This document shows positions 1 to 6,935 of a DNA stretch of 64,000 nt, piece by piece; within the stretch, counting starts at the first letter, position 1, and each line of letters begins with the position of its first letter. A program made the position numbers and the translations under genes. Origin of the DNA: Erythrobacter sp. (GTDB lineage Bacteria; Pseudomonadota; Alphaproteobacteria; Sphingomonadales; Sphingomonadaceae). The notes below the pieces were generated by a model. That model worked only from the letters and a program-made list of their open reading frames with translations. It was not told where the DNA came from and did no database searches. The stretch covers positions 1 through 64,000 of the forward strand of contig JAHEBH010000005.1 of assembly GCA_024642335.1 (NCBI GenBank), in the 5' to 3' direction.

Positions 1-455
1 TCCGCCACGCGGTCCAGCGCCAGCCTGAGCACGAGCTTGCCACTGCGGGCAGGCCATTGCAGGCACTTTTCGGCGACCGGCAATGTCTCGCCCGCGCAGA
101 CCACACGCCACAGGATGTCCTGCAGTCCCTTTCCCGCCTGCGCCAGCGCGCCGTCGAATCGTTGGCGCGCTGCGATCTGGCGCTCGGTCGGGGTCAGCCC
201 CTGGTCACCCGATCCCTTCACCCGCACCGCGTCCCAGCGCATGGTGATGTTCGGGGAAAGTTGCGCGCGCTCATAATCCGCGCGCAGACGTTCGCCGGCA
301 TCGAAGAGCCGACCATCAAGATGACCGTGGGCATGGAGCCATGCAAGCGGGCTCTCCGCCAGGTTGACCGTGACGCTCCTGCGGCGGCGGCTTACTCCGC
401 CCTCGCGACGTGGCCCCTCGCTGGTCAGTTCGCGTTCCACCAGTTCACGTTGCAT
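1..455 (-). CDS. DUF6456 domain protein (partial, runs off left edge)
   Basis: This reading frame is open from an ATG at 455 to the left edge of the window, so the C-terminus is missing. A strong Shine-Dalgarno (GAGGAGGGG) lies just upstream of the ATG. The visible part contains ESPLAWLHAHGHL, GERLRADYERAQLSP, then DILWRVVCAGE and WPARSGKLVLRLALD. These match my memory of DUF6456, a small alphaproteobacterial family of possible DNA-binding regulators. No function is established that I know of. It is transcribed away from the XRE regulator at 551, and the two share a 95-base divergent promoter region. Confidence 0.8.
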   Translation of the reverse strand, partial: MQRELVERELTSEGPRREGGVSRRRRSVTVNLAESPLAWLHAHGHLDGRLFDAGERLRADYERAQLSPNITMRWDAVRVKGSGDQGLTPTERQIAARQRFDGALAQAGKGLQDILWRVVCAGETLPVAEKCLQWPARSGKLVLRLALDRVA

Positions 456-506
456 GCGAATCCCCTCCTCTCGCTGTGGACAGTGCCCTTGCCAAATGGT
501 GAGATG

Positions 507-516
507 TGTAGGAAAG
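507..516 (+). repeat. TGTAGGAAAG motif in divergent promoter
   Basis: This decamer lies between the DUF6456 gene and the XRE regulator. The same decamer occurs on the opposite strand at 8333-8342 and 17214-17223, and similar TCCTA/TAGGA half-sites lie upstream of the S24 regulator near 32794-32827. It could be an operator. Its function is unknown. Confidence 0.35.
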
Positions 517-550
517 AAGAAACCGATTTGGTTATTGATGGAGAGTGCGC

Positions 551-1123
551 GTGATCAACCGCATCCGCGATATTCGCAAGCAGAAGGGCATGACCCTGGC
601 TGAGGTGGCTGCCGCCTGCGAACCACAAACGACGGCGCAAACCATCGGCAGGCTCGAGACGGGCATGCGCAATCTCTCGCTGGTATGGATGAACCGTATC
701 GGCGCAGCGCTGGGAGTTGATCCCGAACTGCTGGTAAAAAGCTCCGGGGAAGCCGTGCCGCAGATCGTCGCCCGCCTGACGGACCAGGGCGCGGAACCGC
801 TCGGCAAGCCGCGCGATGCCATCCTGCCGACGCAGCTGAAGGATGGCGAAACACTGCTGTGCCTCACTGTCGAGGCGCCCCAAGGCGAATATCGCAGCGG
901 TGACCAGCTATGGATGCGGCAGGTTGCGCCAGACAATGCAGCAAGCATCATCAACCGCGACGTGCTCGTCCCGCGCAGCGGCGGGCGCTTCGCATTCGGC
1001 AGGCTGATCGACAGGCAGGGCGCAATGGTCGGCTTGCTGCCGCCCGGGATCGGGCAGCGTCAGATCGTCATCGACAACCCCGCTTGGCTGGCGGTCGCCG
1101 AAATGCTCGTGCGCAAGCTCTAG
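551..1123 (+). CDS. XRE-family helix-turn-helix regulator with S24-like C-terminal domain
   Basis: The N-terminal 60 residues form a Cro/CI-type HTH (RIRDIRKQKGMTLAEVAAAC, then TIGRLETGMRNLS). The C-terminal half (about residues 85-190) is beta-rich, with YRSGDQLWM resembling the segment after the active serine in LexA/S24 peptidases, but I see no Ser-Lys dyad. It probably binds DNA without self-cleavage. GTG 551 is chosen over GTG 545 because the GGAG at 540-543 is 7 bases from 551 but only 1 from 545. The target is unknown. It could autoregulate through the TGTAGGAAAG motif just upstream. Confidence 0.8.
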   Translation: MINRIRDIRKQKGMTLAEVAAACEPQTTAQTIGRLETGMRNLSLVWMNRIGAALGVDPELLVKSSGEAVPQIVARLTDQGAEPLGKPRDAILPTQLKDGETLLCLTVEAPQGEYRSGDQLWMRQVAPDNAASIINRDVLVPRSGGRFAFGRLIDRQGAMVGLLPPGIGQRQIVIDNPAWLAVAEMLVRKL

Positions 1124-1140
1124 CCTCGCGGGGAGACCCG

Positions 1141-2118
1141 TCAGGCTTCGCCGCGGGCCTTCTTCTCCTGCACATCGGCCACGCTTTCGCGCGGCACGAA
1201 GCTGTCCGAACTCACGCCCAGCCAGATCAGGATCGGCGCAGCCATGTAGACCGAGCTGTAGGTACCCACGAAGATGCCCAGCGTAATCGCGGCAGTCAGG
1301 CCGAACAGGCTTGCAGGGCCGAACAGCAACAGCGGGACCAGCGCTATCAGCAAGGTCAGCGAGGTCATCACCGTGCGCGCCAGCGTCTCGTTCACCGAGA
1401 GGTCGAGGAGCTCGGGAATGGGCATCTTGCGATATTTCTTCAGGTTCTCGCGGATGCGGTCATAGACCACGATCGTATCGTTCAGCGAATAACCGATGAT
1501 GGCGAGGATCGCGGCAATGATCTGCAGGCTGAATTCGAGCTGCAACAGCGCGAACATGCCCAATGTCAGCGACACGTCATGGAACAGCGCGAACAGCGCG
1601 CCGACACCGAACTGCCATTCGAATCTGACCCAGATGTAGAGTGCGATGGCCAGCATGGCGAAGATCAGGGCCTGCAGCGCCGTATCGCGGAATTCGCTGG
1701 CCACCTTGCCGGACACCGTGTCGTTGCCGTCCTGGCGAACGCCCTCATAGGCGTCCTTGATCGTGGCGATGACCTGGTTACCAATCTCGGCCGCCGCTCC
1801 GGGAACGCCCTCCACCTCCTCGGGCAGGCGGACGCGGATGGAGACTTCATTCGCGCCGCCGAAGCGCTGCACGACGGGATCACCATAGCCGAGAGCGGTC
1901 ACGCGCTCGCGCAGGTCGTCAATAGGCGCCTCTTCCATCTGCTCGAAAGTGAGACGCACTTCCTGGCCGCCGGCGAAGTCCACGCCGTAGTTGAGGCCAT
2001 TGGTATAAACGAGACCCCAGCTGGCGATGATCAGCAGCACGCTGACCACGTAGAAGGGCAAGCGCCACTTCAGGAACTTGATGTTCGTGTCATCCGGGAC
2101 GAGCTTGAGAAGTCGCAT
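1141..2118 (-). CDS. secF: Protein translocase subunit SecF
   Basis: SecF, an inner-membrane subunit that with SecD and YajC uses the proton gradient to help pull preproteins through SecYEG. The 325 residues have one N-terminal membrane helix, a periplasmic domain beginning with the GVDFAGGQ signature, and a block of five further helices. That block includes the GYSLNDTIVVYDRIREN motif typical of RND-type SecF. The start ATG is 15 bases after the secD stop, so secF is the last gene of yajC-secD-secF. Length and motifs are normal for separate (unfused) alphaproteobacterial SecF. Confidence 0.97.
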   Translation of the reverse strand: MRLLKLVPDDTNIKFLKWRLPFYVVSVLLIIASWGLVYTNGLNYGVDFAGGQEVRLTFEQMEEAPIDDLRERVTALGYGDPVVQRFGGANEVSIRVRLPEEVEGVPGAAAEIGNQVIATIKDAYEGVRQDGNDTVSGKVASEFRDTALQALIFAMLAIALYIWVRFEWQFGVGALFALFHDVSLTLGMFALLQLEFSLQIIAAILAIIGYSLNDTIVVYDRIRENLKKYRKMPIPELLDLSVNETLARTVMTSLTLLIALVPLLLFGPASLFGLTAAITLGIFVGTYSSVYMAAPILIWLGVSSDSFVPRESVADVQEKKARGEA

Positions 2119-2133
2119 AATCCTACCCTTCCC

Positions 2134-3732
2134 TTACACGTTGATGTCCGAAGGCCGCGCCTTGCGCAGCCAGCCGGCAACCCACATGCGGGTCAGCGTC
2201 ACGCCCGTGAAGACGGAGGTGAACAGGCCGATAATCAGAACCACGGCGAAGCCGCGAACCGGTCCGGAGCCGAACAGGAACAGCAACACACCGGCGATGA
2301 AGTTCGTAACGTTGGCATCATAGATCGCGCGGCTGGCCTCCTTGTAGCCATTCTCGACCGCGGCGACCACGCGCCGTCCGCGTTTTCGCTCCTCACGGAT
2401 GCGTTCATAGATCAGCACGTTGGCGTCTACCGCGGCACCGATGGTGAGTACGAAGCCGGCGATGCCGGGAAGCGTCAGCGTGGTGCTGAGCACGGCCATG
2501 ATACCAAGGATCATCAGCACGTTGATGAACAGCGCAGCGGTCGCATAGAGGCCGAAGCGACCGTAGGTCGAAACCATCAGCAGGATCACCAGCAGCGTTC
2601 CGATGCCCATCGCGATGGTTCCGGTCCTGATCGATTCCGCGCCGAGGTCCGGGCCGACGGTGCGTTCTTCCACGACGGTGAGGTCAACCGGAAGCGCGCC
2701 CGAATTGAGAGAGATGGCCAGCTGTGTCGCCGACTTTACCGTGAAGCCGCCCGTGATCTGTGAAGTGCCCGCCAGGATCGGTTCCCGGATTGTGGGTGCG
2801 GAAAGGACCCTTCCGTCCAGGATAATGGCGAACTGGCGGTTCACGTTGTCCGTAGTCAGGCGGGCAAAGCGCTGCGTGCCTTGCGAATCAAACGTGATCG
2901 AAACGGCAGGCTCATTGGTCTGTGGGTCAAAGGTCTGCTGCGCGCCGGTGAGTGAATCGCCGCGCACGCCGCCCAGCCGCTTCACTGCGAGGACTGTACC
3001 CTCGTAATCACCACCGGGCGCACCGGGCACCAGTTCGCTGCCGGGACGCGCTATACCTTGAGCGATTTCCGTCTGCAGCGCCTGCGTATCGAGCAGCTTG
3101 AATTCCAGCCGTGCGGTCTGCCCCAGAAGGGCTTTCAGTTCCTCAGGGTCGGCCAGTCCGGGCACCTGCACCACGATGCGGTTATCGCCCTGGCGGATGA
3201 TCGTGGGCTCCCTGGTACCAAGCGAGTCGATGCGGCGACGCACGACATCGGTCGCGCTGTCCATCGCCAGTGTGATCGCGTCCTGCAGGCCCGATTCGGT
3301 CTGCGTCAGGAGCATGCGGTTGCCGTCGACAACCTCAAGGTTCCATTCGCTCACCAGCCCCGCGCCGTTCATCAGAGGCAGGATCGCTTCGCGCGCTGCA
3401 TCAACTTGAGCGGGATCATCCAGCAGGAAGGAAAGGCGGCCATCGGCGGTGGAAATATCGCCGATGCGGATGGCAGGATCTTCATCCGCCAAGGCATTGC
3501 GGACTGCTTCTTCCATGTTCTCAAGCCGCTGCTGGGCGACCTGGCTCTGGTCTGCCTCAAGCAGGATGTGGCTGCCCCCGGCAAGGTCGAGCCCCAGGTT
3601 AACCGTCTTGTCGGGCAGGGACTCGGGCCAGGGCGTATTGGTCAACGATGCCAGCGATGGCAGCGCGGCCAGCATGACAATGGCGGTAATCCCCCAGAGC
3701 CAAATCCTCTTCCAGCGCGGAAAGTCGAGCAT
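2134..3732 (-). CDS. secD: Protein translocase subunit SecD
   Basis: SecD, partner of SecF in the Sec accessory complex. The 532 residues comprise an N-terminal membrane helix (about 9-27), a large periplasmic P1 domain opened by NLGLDLAGGSHILLE, and five C-terminal helices (about 370-520) carrying GAAVDANVLIYERIREE. These motifs identify SecD rather than SecF. It starts 18 bases after the yajC stop, and the order yajC-secD-secF is the classic one. There are no frameshifts or missing motifs. Confidence 0.97.
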   Translation of the reverse strand: MLDFPRWKRIWLWGITAIVMLAALPSLASLTNTPWPESLPDKTVNLGLDLAGGSHILLEADQSQVAQQRLENMEEAVRNALADEDPAIRIGDISTADGRLSFLLDDPAQVDAAREAILPLMNGAGLVSEWNLEVVDGNRMLLTQTESGLQDAITLAMDSATDVVRRRIDSLGTREPTIIRQGDNRIVVQVPGLADPEELKALLGQTARLEFKLLDTQALQTEIAQGIARPGSELVPGAPGGDYEGTVLAVKRLGGVRGDSLTGAQQTFDPQTNEPAVSITFDSQGTQRFARLTTDNVNRQFAIILDGRVLSAPTIREPILAGTSQITGGFTVKSATQLAISLNSGALPVDLTVVEERTVGPDLGAESIRTGTIAMGIGTLLVILLMVSTYGRFGLYATAALFINVLMILGIMAVLSTTLTLPGIAGFVLTIGAAVDANVLIYERIREERKRGRRVVAAVENGYKEASRAIYDANVTNFIAGVLLFLFGSGPVRGFAVVLIIGLFTSVFTGVTLTRMWVAGWLRKARPSDINV

Positions 3733-3750
3733 GGTTTTGCGGCCTATCGG

Positions 3751-4068
3751 TCAGTCGTTGGCCGGCTTGCCGCCGGGGGGCAGGATGTCGCCGATCATCG
3801 ATTTGACCATTTGCACGCGCACGCCCTGGGCAATCTCGACCTCGGCATATTCGTCATCCACCTTGGTCACTTTGCCGATTATGCCACTGGAGGTCACAAC
3901 CTTGTCGTTGCGCTTCACCGAAGCGACCTTGGCCTTGTGCGCTTTCTGCTGCTTCATTTGCGGACGGATGATCAGGAACCAGAAGATCAGCACCATGCCG
4001 ATAATCGGAATGAAGCCTATCAGGCCTCCTCCTGCGGACGATGCACCGGCGGCGAGAAAATCGAGCAT
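3751..4068 (-). CDS. yajC: Preprotein translocase subunit YajC
   Basis: YajC, a small single-pass inner-membrane protein that associates with SecDF. The 105 residues begin with a glycine/serine-rich stretch, then a membrane helix (about 18-38, IPIIGMVLIFWFLIIRP) followed by the diagnostic RPQMKQQK. A soluble domain of about 50 residues follows (VTSSGIIGKVTKVDDEYAEVEI), matching the YajC family closely. It is the first gene of yajC-secD-secF. The roughly 175-base gap to the tRNA-Pro gene on its upstream side must contain its promoter. Confidence 0.96.
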   Translation of the reverse strand: MLDFLAAGASSAGGGLIGFIPIIGMVLIFWFLIIRPQMKQQKAHKAKVASVKRNDKVVTSSGIIGKVTKVDDEYAEVEIAQGVRVQMVKSMIGDILPPGGKPAND

Positions 4069-4197
4069 AGAAATTTCCCATCAGGAAATGGATATCAGAA
4101 GCGAACTACATGGCCGCGATTGGCTGATGTTCAACCCCCTCCCCGGCACGTGGGCGCAGCGCCTAGCAGTAATGCAACAGGAGGGCAATCGACCGGC

Positions 4198-4226
4198 TTG
4201 CCTTGCGCAGTGGAGGTGCCTATAGG
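4198..4226 (+). promoter_or_regulatory. Candidate promoter of tRNA-Pro(GGG)
   Basis: A -35-like TTGCCT (4198-4203), a 17-base spacer and a -10-like TATAGG (4221-4226) end 19 bases before the mature tRNA 5' end. The same TTGC-N17-TA layout precedes the other tRNA pair and several operons here. Confidence 0.45.
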
Positions 4227-4245
4227 CGCGGCTCTCCACTGGTCT

Positions 4246-4322
4246 CGGGACGTGGCGCAGTCTGGTAGCGCACTATACTGGGGGTGTAGGGGTCGCTGGT
4301 TCGAATCCAGTCGTCCCGACCA
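4246..4322 (+). tRNA. tRNA-Pro (anticodon GGG)
   Basis: The 77-base cloverleaf has acceptor arms CGGGACG/CGTCCCG, a D-arm with GCGC stems, anticodon stem CTATA/TGTAG enclosing loop CTGGGGG (anticodon GGG at 4280-4282), and a T-arm with GGTTCGAATCC. CCA is encoded at 4320-4322. The first base C opposite G, with discriminator A, fits bacterial tRNA-Pro. Leader bases 4236-4243 are complementary to 4319-4326, which includes the CCA end. Confidence 0.96.
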
Positions 4323-4428
4323 GTGGAAATCCCTGCTGCATTTGTTCCCCCTCCAGCTTGCCTTGTCCGCGATCGGCGCTACTCTGCGATCATAACGGTC
4401 GTTAGCAACAGGCCGAAAGGGAGAGAGC

Positions 4429-5328
4429 ATGAAACTTGCGGCAACGCTGATGGCAGGGCTCGCCTGCCTCGTATCCACCAATCTGGCGGCGCAAGAGGCG
4501 GAACAGGCGCCCGAACAACCCGAAGTAGTCCGTCCGCTCACGCCGATCCCGCGCGAGCGCCTGGAAGGCATGATCCCCAAGCATCCGGGATATCTGGGCG
4601 CGCTGGCGCCGGCCAATCTCAATGCCGACAGGCCCCCTGCCCCGATCAACATCACCGGCACATGGTTCATTGACCTGTCAAAGGGTTTTGCCGATTACAT
4701 GTTCGGCCCGCCCTATCCGCAATTCGGCCCCGAGGGGATCGAGGCGCTGATCGAGCAGCCGCTCGCCTCGGCCCGCGGGGAAACATATCGCGATTCGATC
4801 GGCCAATGCTACCCGCCGGGCATGCCGATGATCATGACGCGCGTCTGGCCGCATGCCTTCATCCAGATTCCCACCGCGGTCTACATGATCTCCGGCTTCA
4901 ACAATTCGGTCCGCACGATCTTCCTCGACGGGCGCGACTTCTCCGATCCGGACCTGGTGGTGCCGAGCTACAATGGCGAGAGCGTGGGCCATTTCGAAGG
5001 CGATACGCTGGTGGTGCACACCAAGTATTTCGAGACCGACAATCACTGGATCGACCTTGGCATCCCGATTTCATATGATTTCGAGATGGTCGAGCGCATT
5101 CGCCTGGTGGAAGGTGGCACGGTGATGGAAATCGAATACCAGCTGATCGATCCCAACATGTGGGAAGGCGAATGGAAATCGACCAAGCGTTTCCTTCGCG
5201 CCGATTACACTGACATTAATGAAGCAAACTGCATCCTGGCCTATAACGCCAACCTGCCGGGCACGGACCTTGGCAGCGAGACTGCCGAGGATCGCGGCAT
5301 GACCCAGATCGGGGAGGACGGAGAATGA
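4429..5328 (+). CDS. Secreted protein of unknown function (family A, copy 1)
   Basis: I do not recognise a named function. The 299 residues start with a Sec signal peptide (about 1-21, ending LAA before Gln-Glu). A proline-rich linker follows, then a domain with NITGTWF (about 75-80), a cysteine in GQCYPPG (C127), RTIFLDGRD (162-170), VGHFEGDTLVVHT (186-198) and a second cysteine (C268). The same landmarks, in the same order with two cysteines, occur in the proteins at 6120 and 11248, so the three are paralogues. The two cysteines could form a disulfide in the periplasm. The stop overlaps the start of the DUF6152 gene (ATGA), suggesting coupled translation of the pair. Confidence 0.85.
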   Translation: MKLAATLMAGLACLVSTNLAAQEAEQAPEQPEVVRPLTPIPRERLEGMIPKHPGYLGALAPANLNADRPPAPINITGTWFIDLSKGFADYMFGPPYPQFGPEGIEALIEQPLASARGETYRDSIGQCYPPGMPMIMTRVWPHAFIQIPTAVYMISGFNNSVRTIFLDGRDFSDPDLVVPSYNGESVGHFEGDTLVVHTKYFETDNHWIDLGIPISYDFEMVERIRLVEGGTVMEIEYQLIDPNMWEGEWKSTKRFLRADYTDINEANCILAYNANLPGTDLGSETAEDRGMTQIGEDGE

Positions 5329-5726
5329 GGTTTCTTGCAGCCGCGGCTTTGCTGGCGATGGGCGTGGCCCTGCCTGCCGCCGCGCATCACAGCTTCGCCA
5401 TGTTCAACCAGCGCCAGATCATGACTCTGGAAGGCACGGTGACGGAGTTCCAGTGGACCAACCCCCACGCCTTCATCGAGATGGACGTGCCGCAGCAGGG
5501 GCGCACGGTGCATTGGAGCATCGAGCTCAACAGCCCCAACAATCTCAAACGACAGGGCTGGAGCCGCGTATCGCTGCGATCGGGAGAGCGGGTAACCCTG
5601 CGCATGAATCCATTGCGCGATGGTGCGCATGGCGGACTTTTCCTCGACCTGGTGAAAGCAGATGGAACCGTGCTCGACAGCGGCATGCCGAAGAACGGCG
5701 AGCCGGTGAACGTGCCCAGTCTCTAA
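5325..5726 (+). CDS. DUF6152 family exported protein (family B, copy 1)
   Basis: A small protein of 133 residues with a clear signal peptide (1-20, ending PAAA). The predicted mature protein begins HHSFAMF. The rest fits DUF6152: EGTVTEFQWTNPHAFI (His48 in NPH), WSIELNSPNNL, GWSRVSL, GERV and a PLRDGAHGG segment. It looks like a compact beta-barrel, possibly OB-fold-like. No function is established that I know of. It overlaps the upstream family A gene by 4 bases and is followed after 16 bases by a second DUF6152 gene. The exposed His-His N terminus suggests metal binding, which is my inference. Confidence 0.88.
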   Translation: MRFLAAAALLAMGVALPAAAHHSFAMFNQRQIMTLEGTVTEFQWTNPHAFIEMDVPQQGRTVHWSIELNSPNNLKRQGWSRVSLRSGERVTLRMNPLRDGAHGGLFLDLVKADGTVLDSGMPKNGEPVNVPSL

Positions 5727-5742
5727 GGAAGGAGCGCTAGTG

Positions 5743-6123
5743 ATGAATAATGCCATGAAACAGATATTTGCCGCGCTTTCCCTGACTGCACTTGCAGTGC
5801 CTGCTGCGGTTTTTGCCCATCATTCCTATTCCATGTTCGACATGCAGCGCACCATCGTTCTCGAAGGCACCGTGGTGCAATTCCGCTGGTCGAACCCGCA
5901 TGCCTTCATCCGGGTCAACGCCCAGGTGGGCGGCAAGGCCGAGGAATGGTCGATCGAAATGACCAGCCCGAACAACCTGGCACTTGAAGGCTGGACCAGA
6001 CGCACCGTGCAGCAAGGCGACAAGGTGAAACTCCATGTCCACCCGCTGCGTAGCGGCGCACAGGGCGGTGCGTATGCCGGGATCGAGCTGCCCAACGGAT
6101 CATCGCTGGGGACTGTCGAGTGA
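5743..6123 (+). CDS. DUF6152 family exported protein (family B, copy 2)
   Basis: A tandem paralogue of the preceding gene, 126 residues. ATG 5743 is preferred over GTG 5740 because GGAG at 5731-5734 is 8 bases away. The signal peptide ends AVFA, and the predicted mature protein starts HHSYSMF. Conserved landmarks follow: EGTVVQFRWSNPHAFI (His53), WSIEMTSPNNL, GWTRRTV, GDKV and HPLRSGAQGGA. The close match to copy 1 in order and spacing indicates duplication. Its stop overlaps the next gene as GTGA, so the A-B-B-A genes probably form one transcript with coupled translation. Confidence 0.88.
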   Translation: MNNAMKQIFAALSLTALAVPAAVFAHHSYSMFDMQRTIVLEGTVVQFRWSNPHAFIRVNAQVGGKAEEWSIEMTSPNNLALEGWTRRTVQQGDKVKLHVHPLRSGAQGGAYAGIELPNGSSLGTVE

Positions 6124-6908
6124 GGATCGCTGCCGCGTTTGCCGCCGGGCTGATCCTTGCCTCCATTCCTGCCACAGCGCAGGTATCCTCCCCTGCGCCC
6201 GAAGGCATCGCCGCAAGCGACGCCGCCGGTTTTGCCAAGGGGCGCTTCCACGAGCTCGACGCACTGCCCGACTGGGGCGGGATCTGGTTCGTGTCCTTCC
6301 AGCGCGACCCCGATGCGCCGCCCCCCGCCGAGCTGAAGCTCAAGGGCGAATACCAGCTGCGGCTGCAGGAATGGCGAGCCGAAGTGCGCGCCAACAATGG
6401 CATCGAGCGCAGGCCGCGCGGCAATTGCTCGCCGCCGGGCCTGCCGGGCATCATGCGCCTGCCGCAATACCCCTACGAATTCCTGTTCACTCCGGGACGC
6501 GTCACCATCAATCAGGAAGCCTGGATGCAGACGCGCACGATCTGGACCGACGGGCGCGAACACCCGCCGCTGGAGGAGATCGACCCGACCTATCACGGCC
6601 ATTCGATCGGCCATTGGGAAGGCGATACGCTGGTGGTCCATACCGTGGGCATTTCGCCCGAGCTCGAGATCAATGACGGCGCCTACCATTCGGACCAGTT
6701 CGTGCTGGAGGAGCGCATCCACCTTTCGGCAGACGATCCGAATATCCTGATCAACGAAATGCGTATGTCCGATCCCGAGGCATTTGAAGAGCCGTGGGAA
6801 ACCACCGTGCAATACCGGCGCGACCGGCATGGTACGCTGATCGAATTCCAGTGTTCGCAGAACGATCGCAACCCGGTGGACGAAGAAGGCTACACGATTT
6901 ACGAATAG
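6120..6908 (+). CDS. Secreted protein of unknown function (family A, copy 2)
   Basis: This 262-residue exported protein starts at GTG 6120, overlapping the DUF6152 stop by 4 bases. The signal peptide spans about 1-20 (ending ATA). Family A landmarks are PDWGGIWF (50-57), GNCSPPGLPG (C103), RTIWTDGREH (139-148), HSIGHWEGDTLVVHT (161-175), a downstream His-Ser-Asp and EER, and C245. The two cysteines align with those of the copies at 4429 and 11248. No catalytic motif is obvious, and a substrate-binding or scaffolding role is as likely as an enzyme. It closes the A-B-B-A set. Confidence 0.85.
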   Translation: MRIAAAFAAGLILASIPATAQVSSPAPEGIAASDAAGFAKGRFHELDALPDWGGIWFVSFQRDPDAPPPAELKLKGEYQLRLQEWRAEVRANNGIERRPRGNCSPPGLPGIMRLPQYPYEFLFTPGRVTINQEAWMQTRTIWTDGREHPPLEEIDPTYHGHSIGHWEGDTLVVHTVGISPELEINDGAYHSDQFVLEERIHLSADDPNILINEMRMSDPEAFEEPWETTVQYRRDRHGTLIEFQCSQNDRNPVDEEGYTIYE

Positions 6909-6935
6909 GAAAACGTTCGACTTCGCGCGGCGTGC

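Noticed and set aside
910-2763. Long open frame (about 617 codons) opposite secDF
   Set aside because: It is the antisense shadow of secF and secD, whose motifs are unambiguous. The predicted protein is low-complexity and matches nothing.
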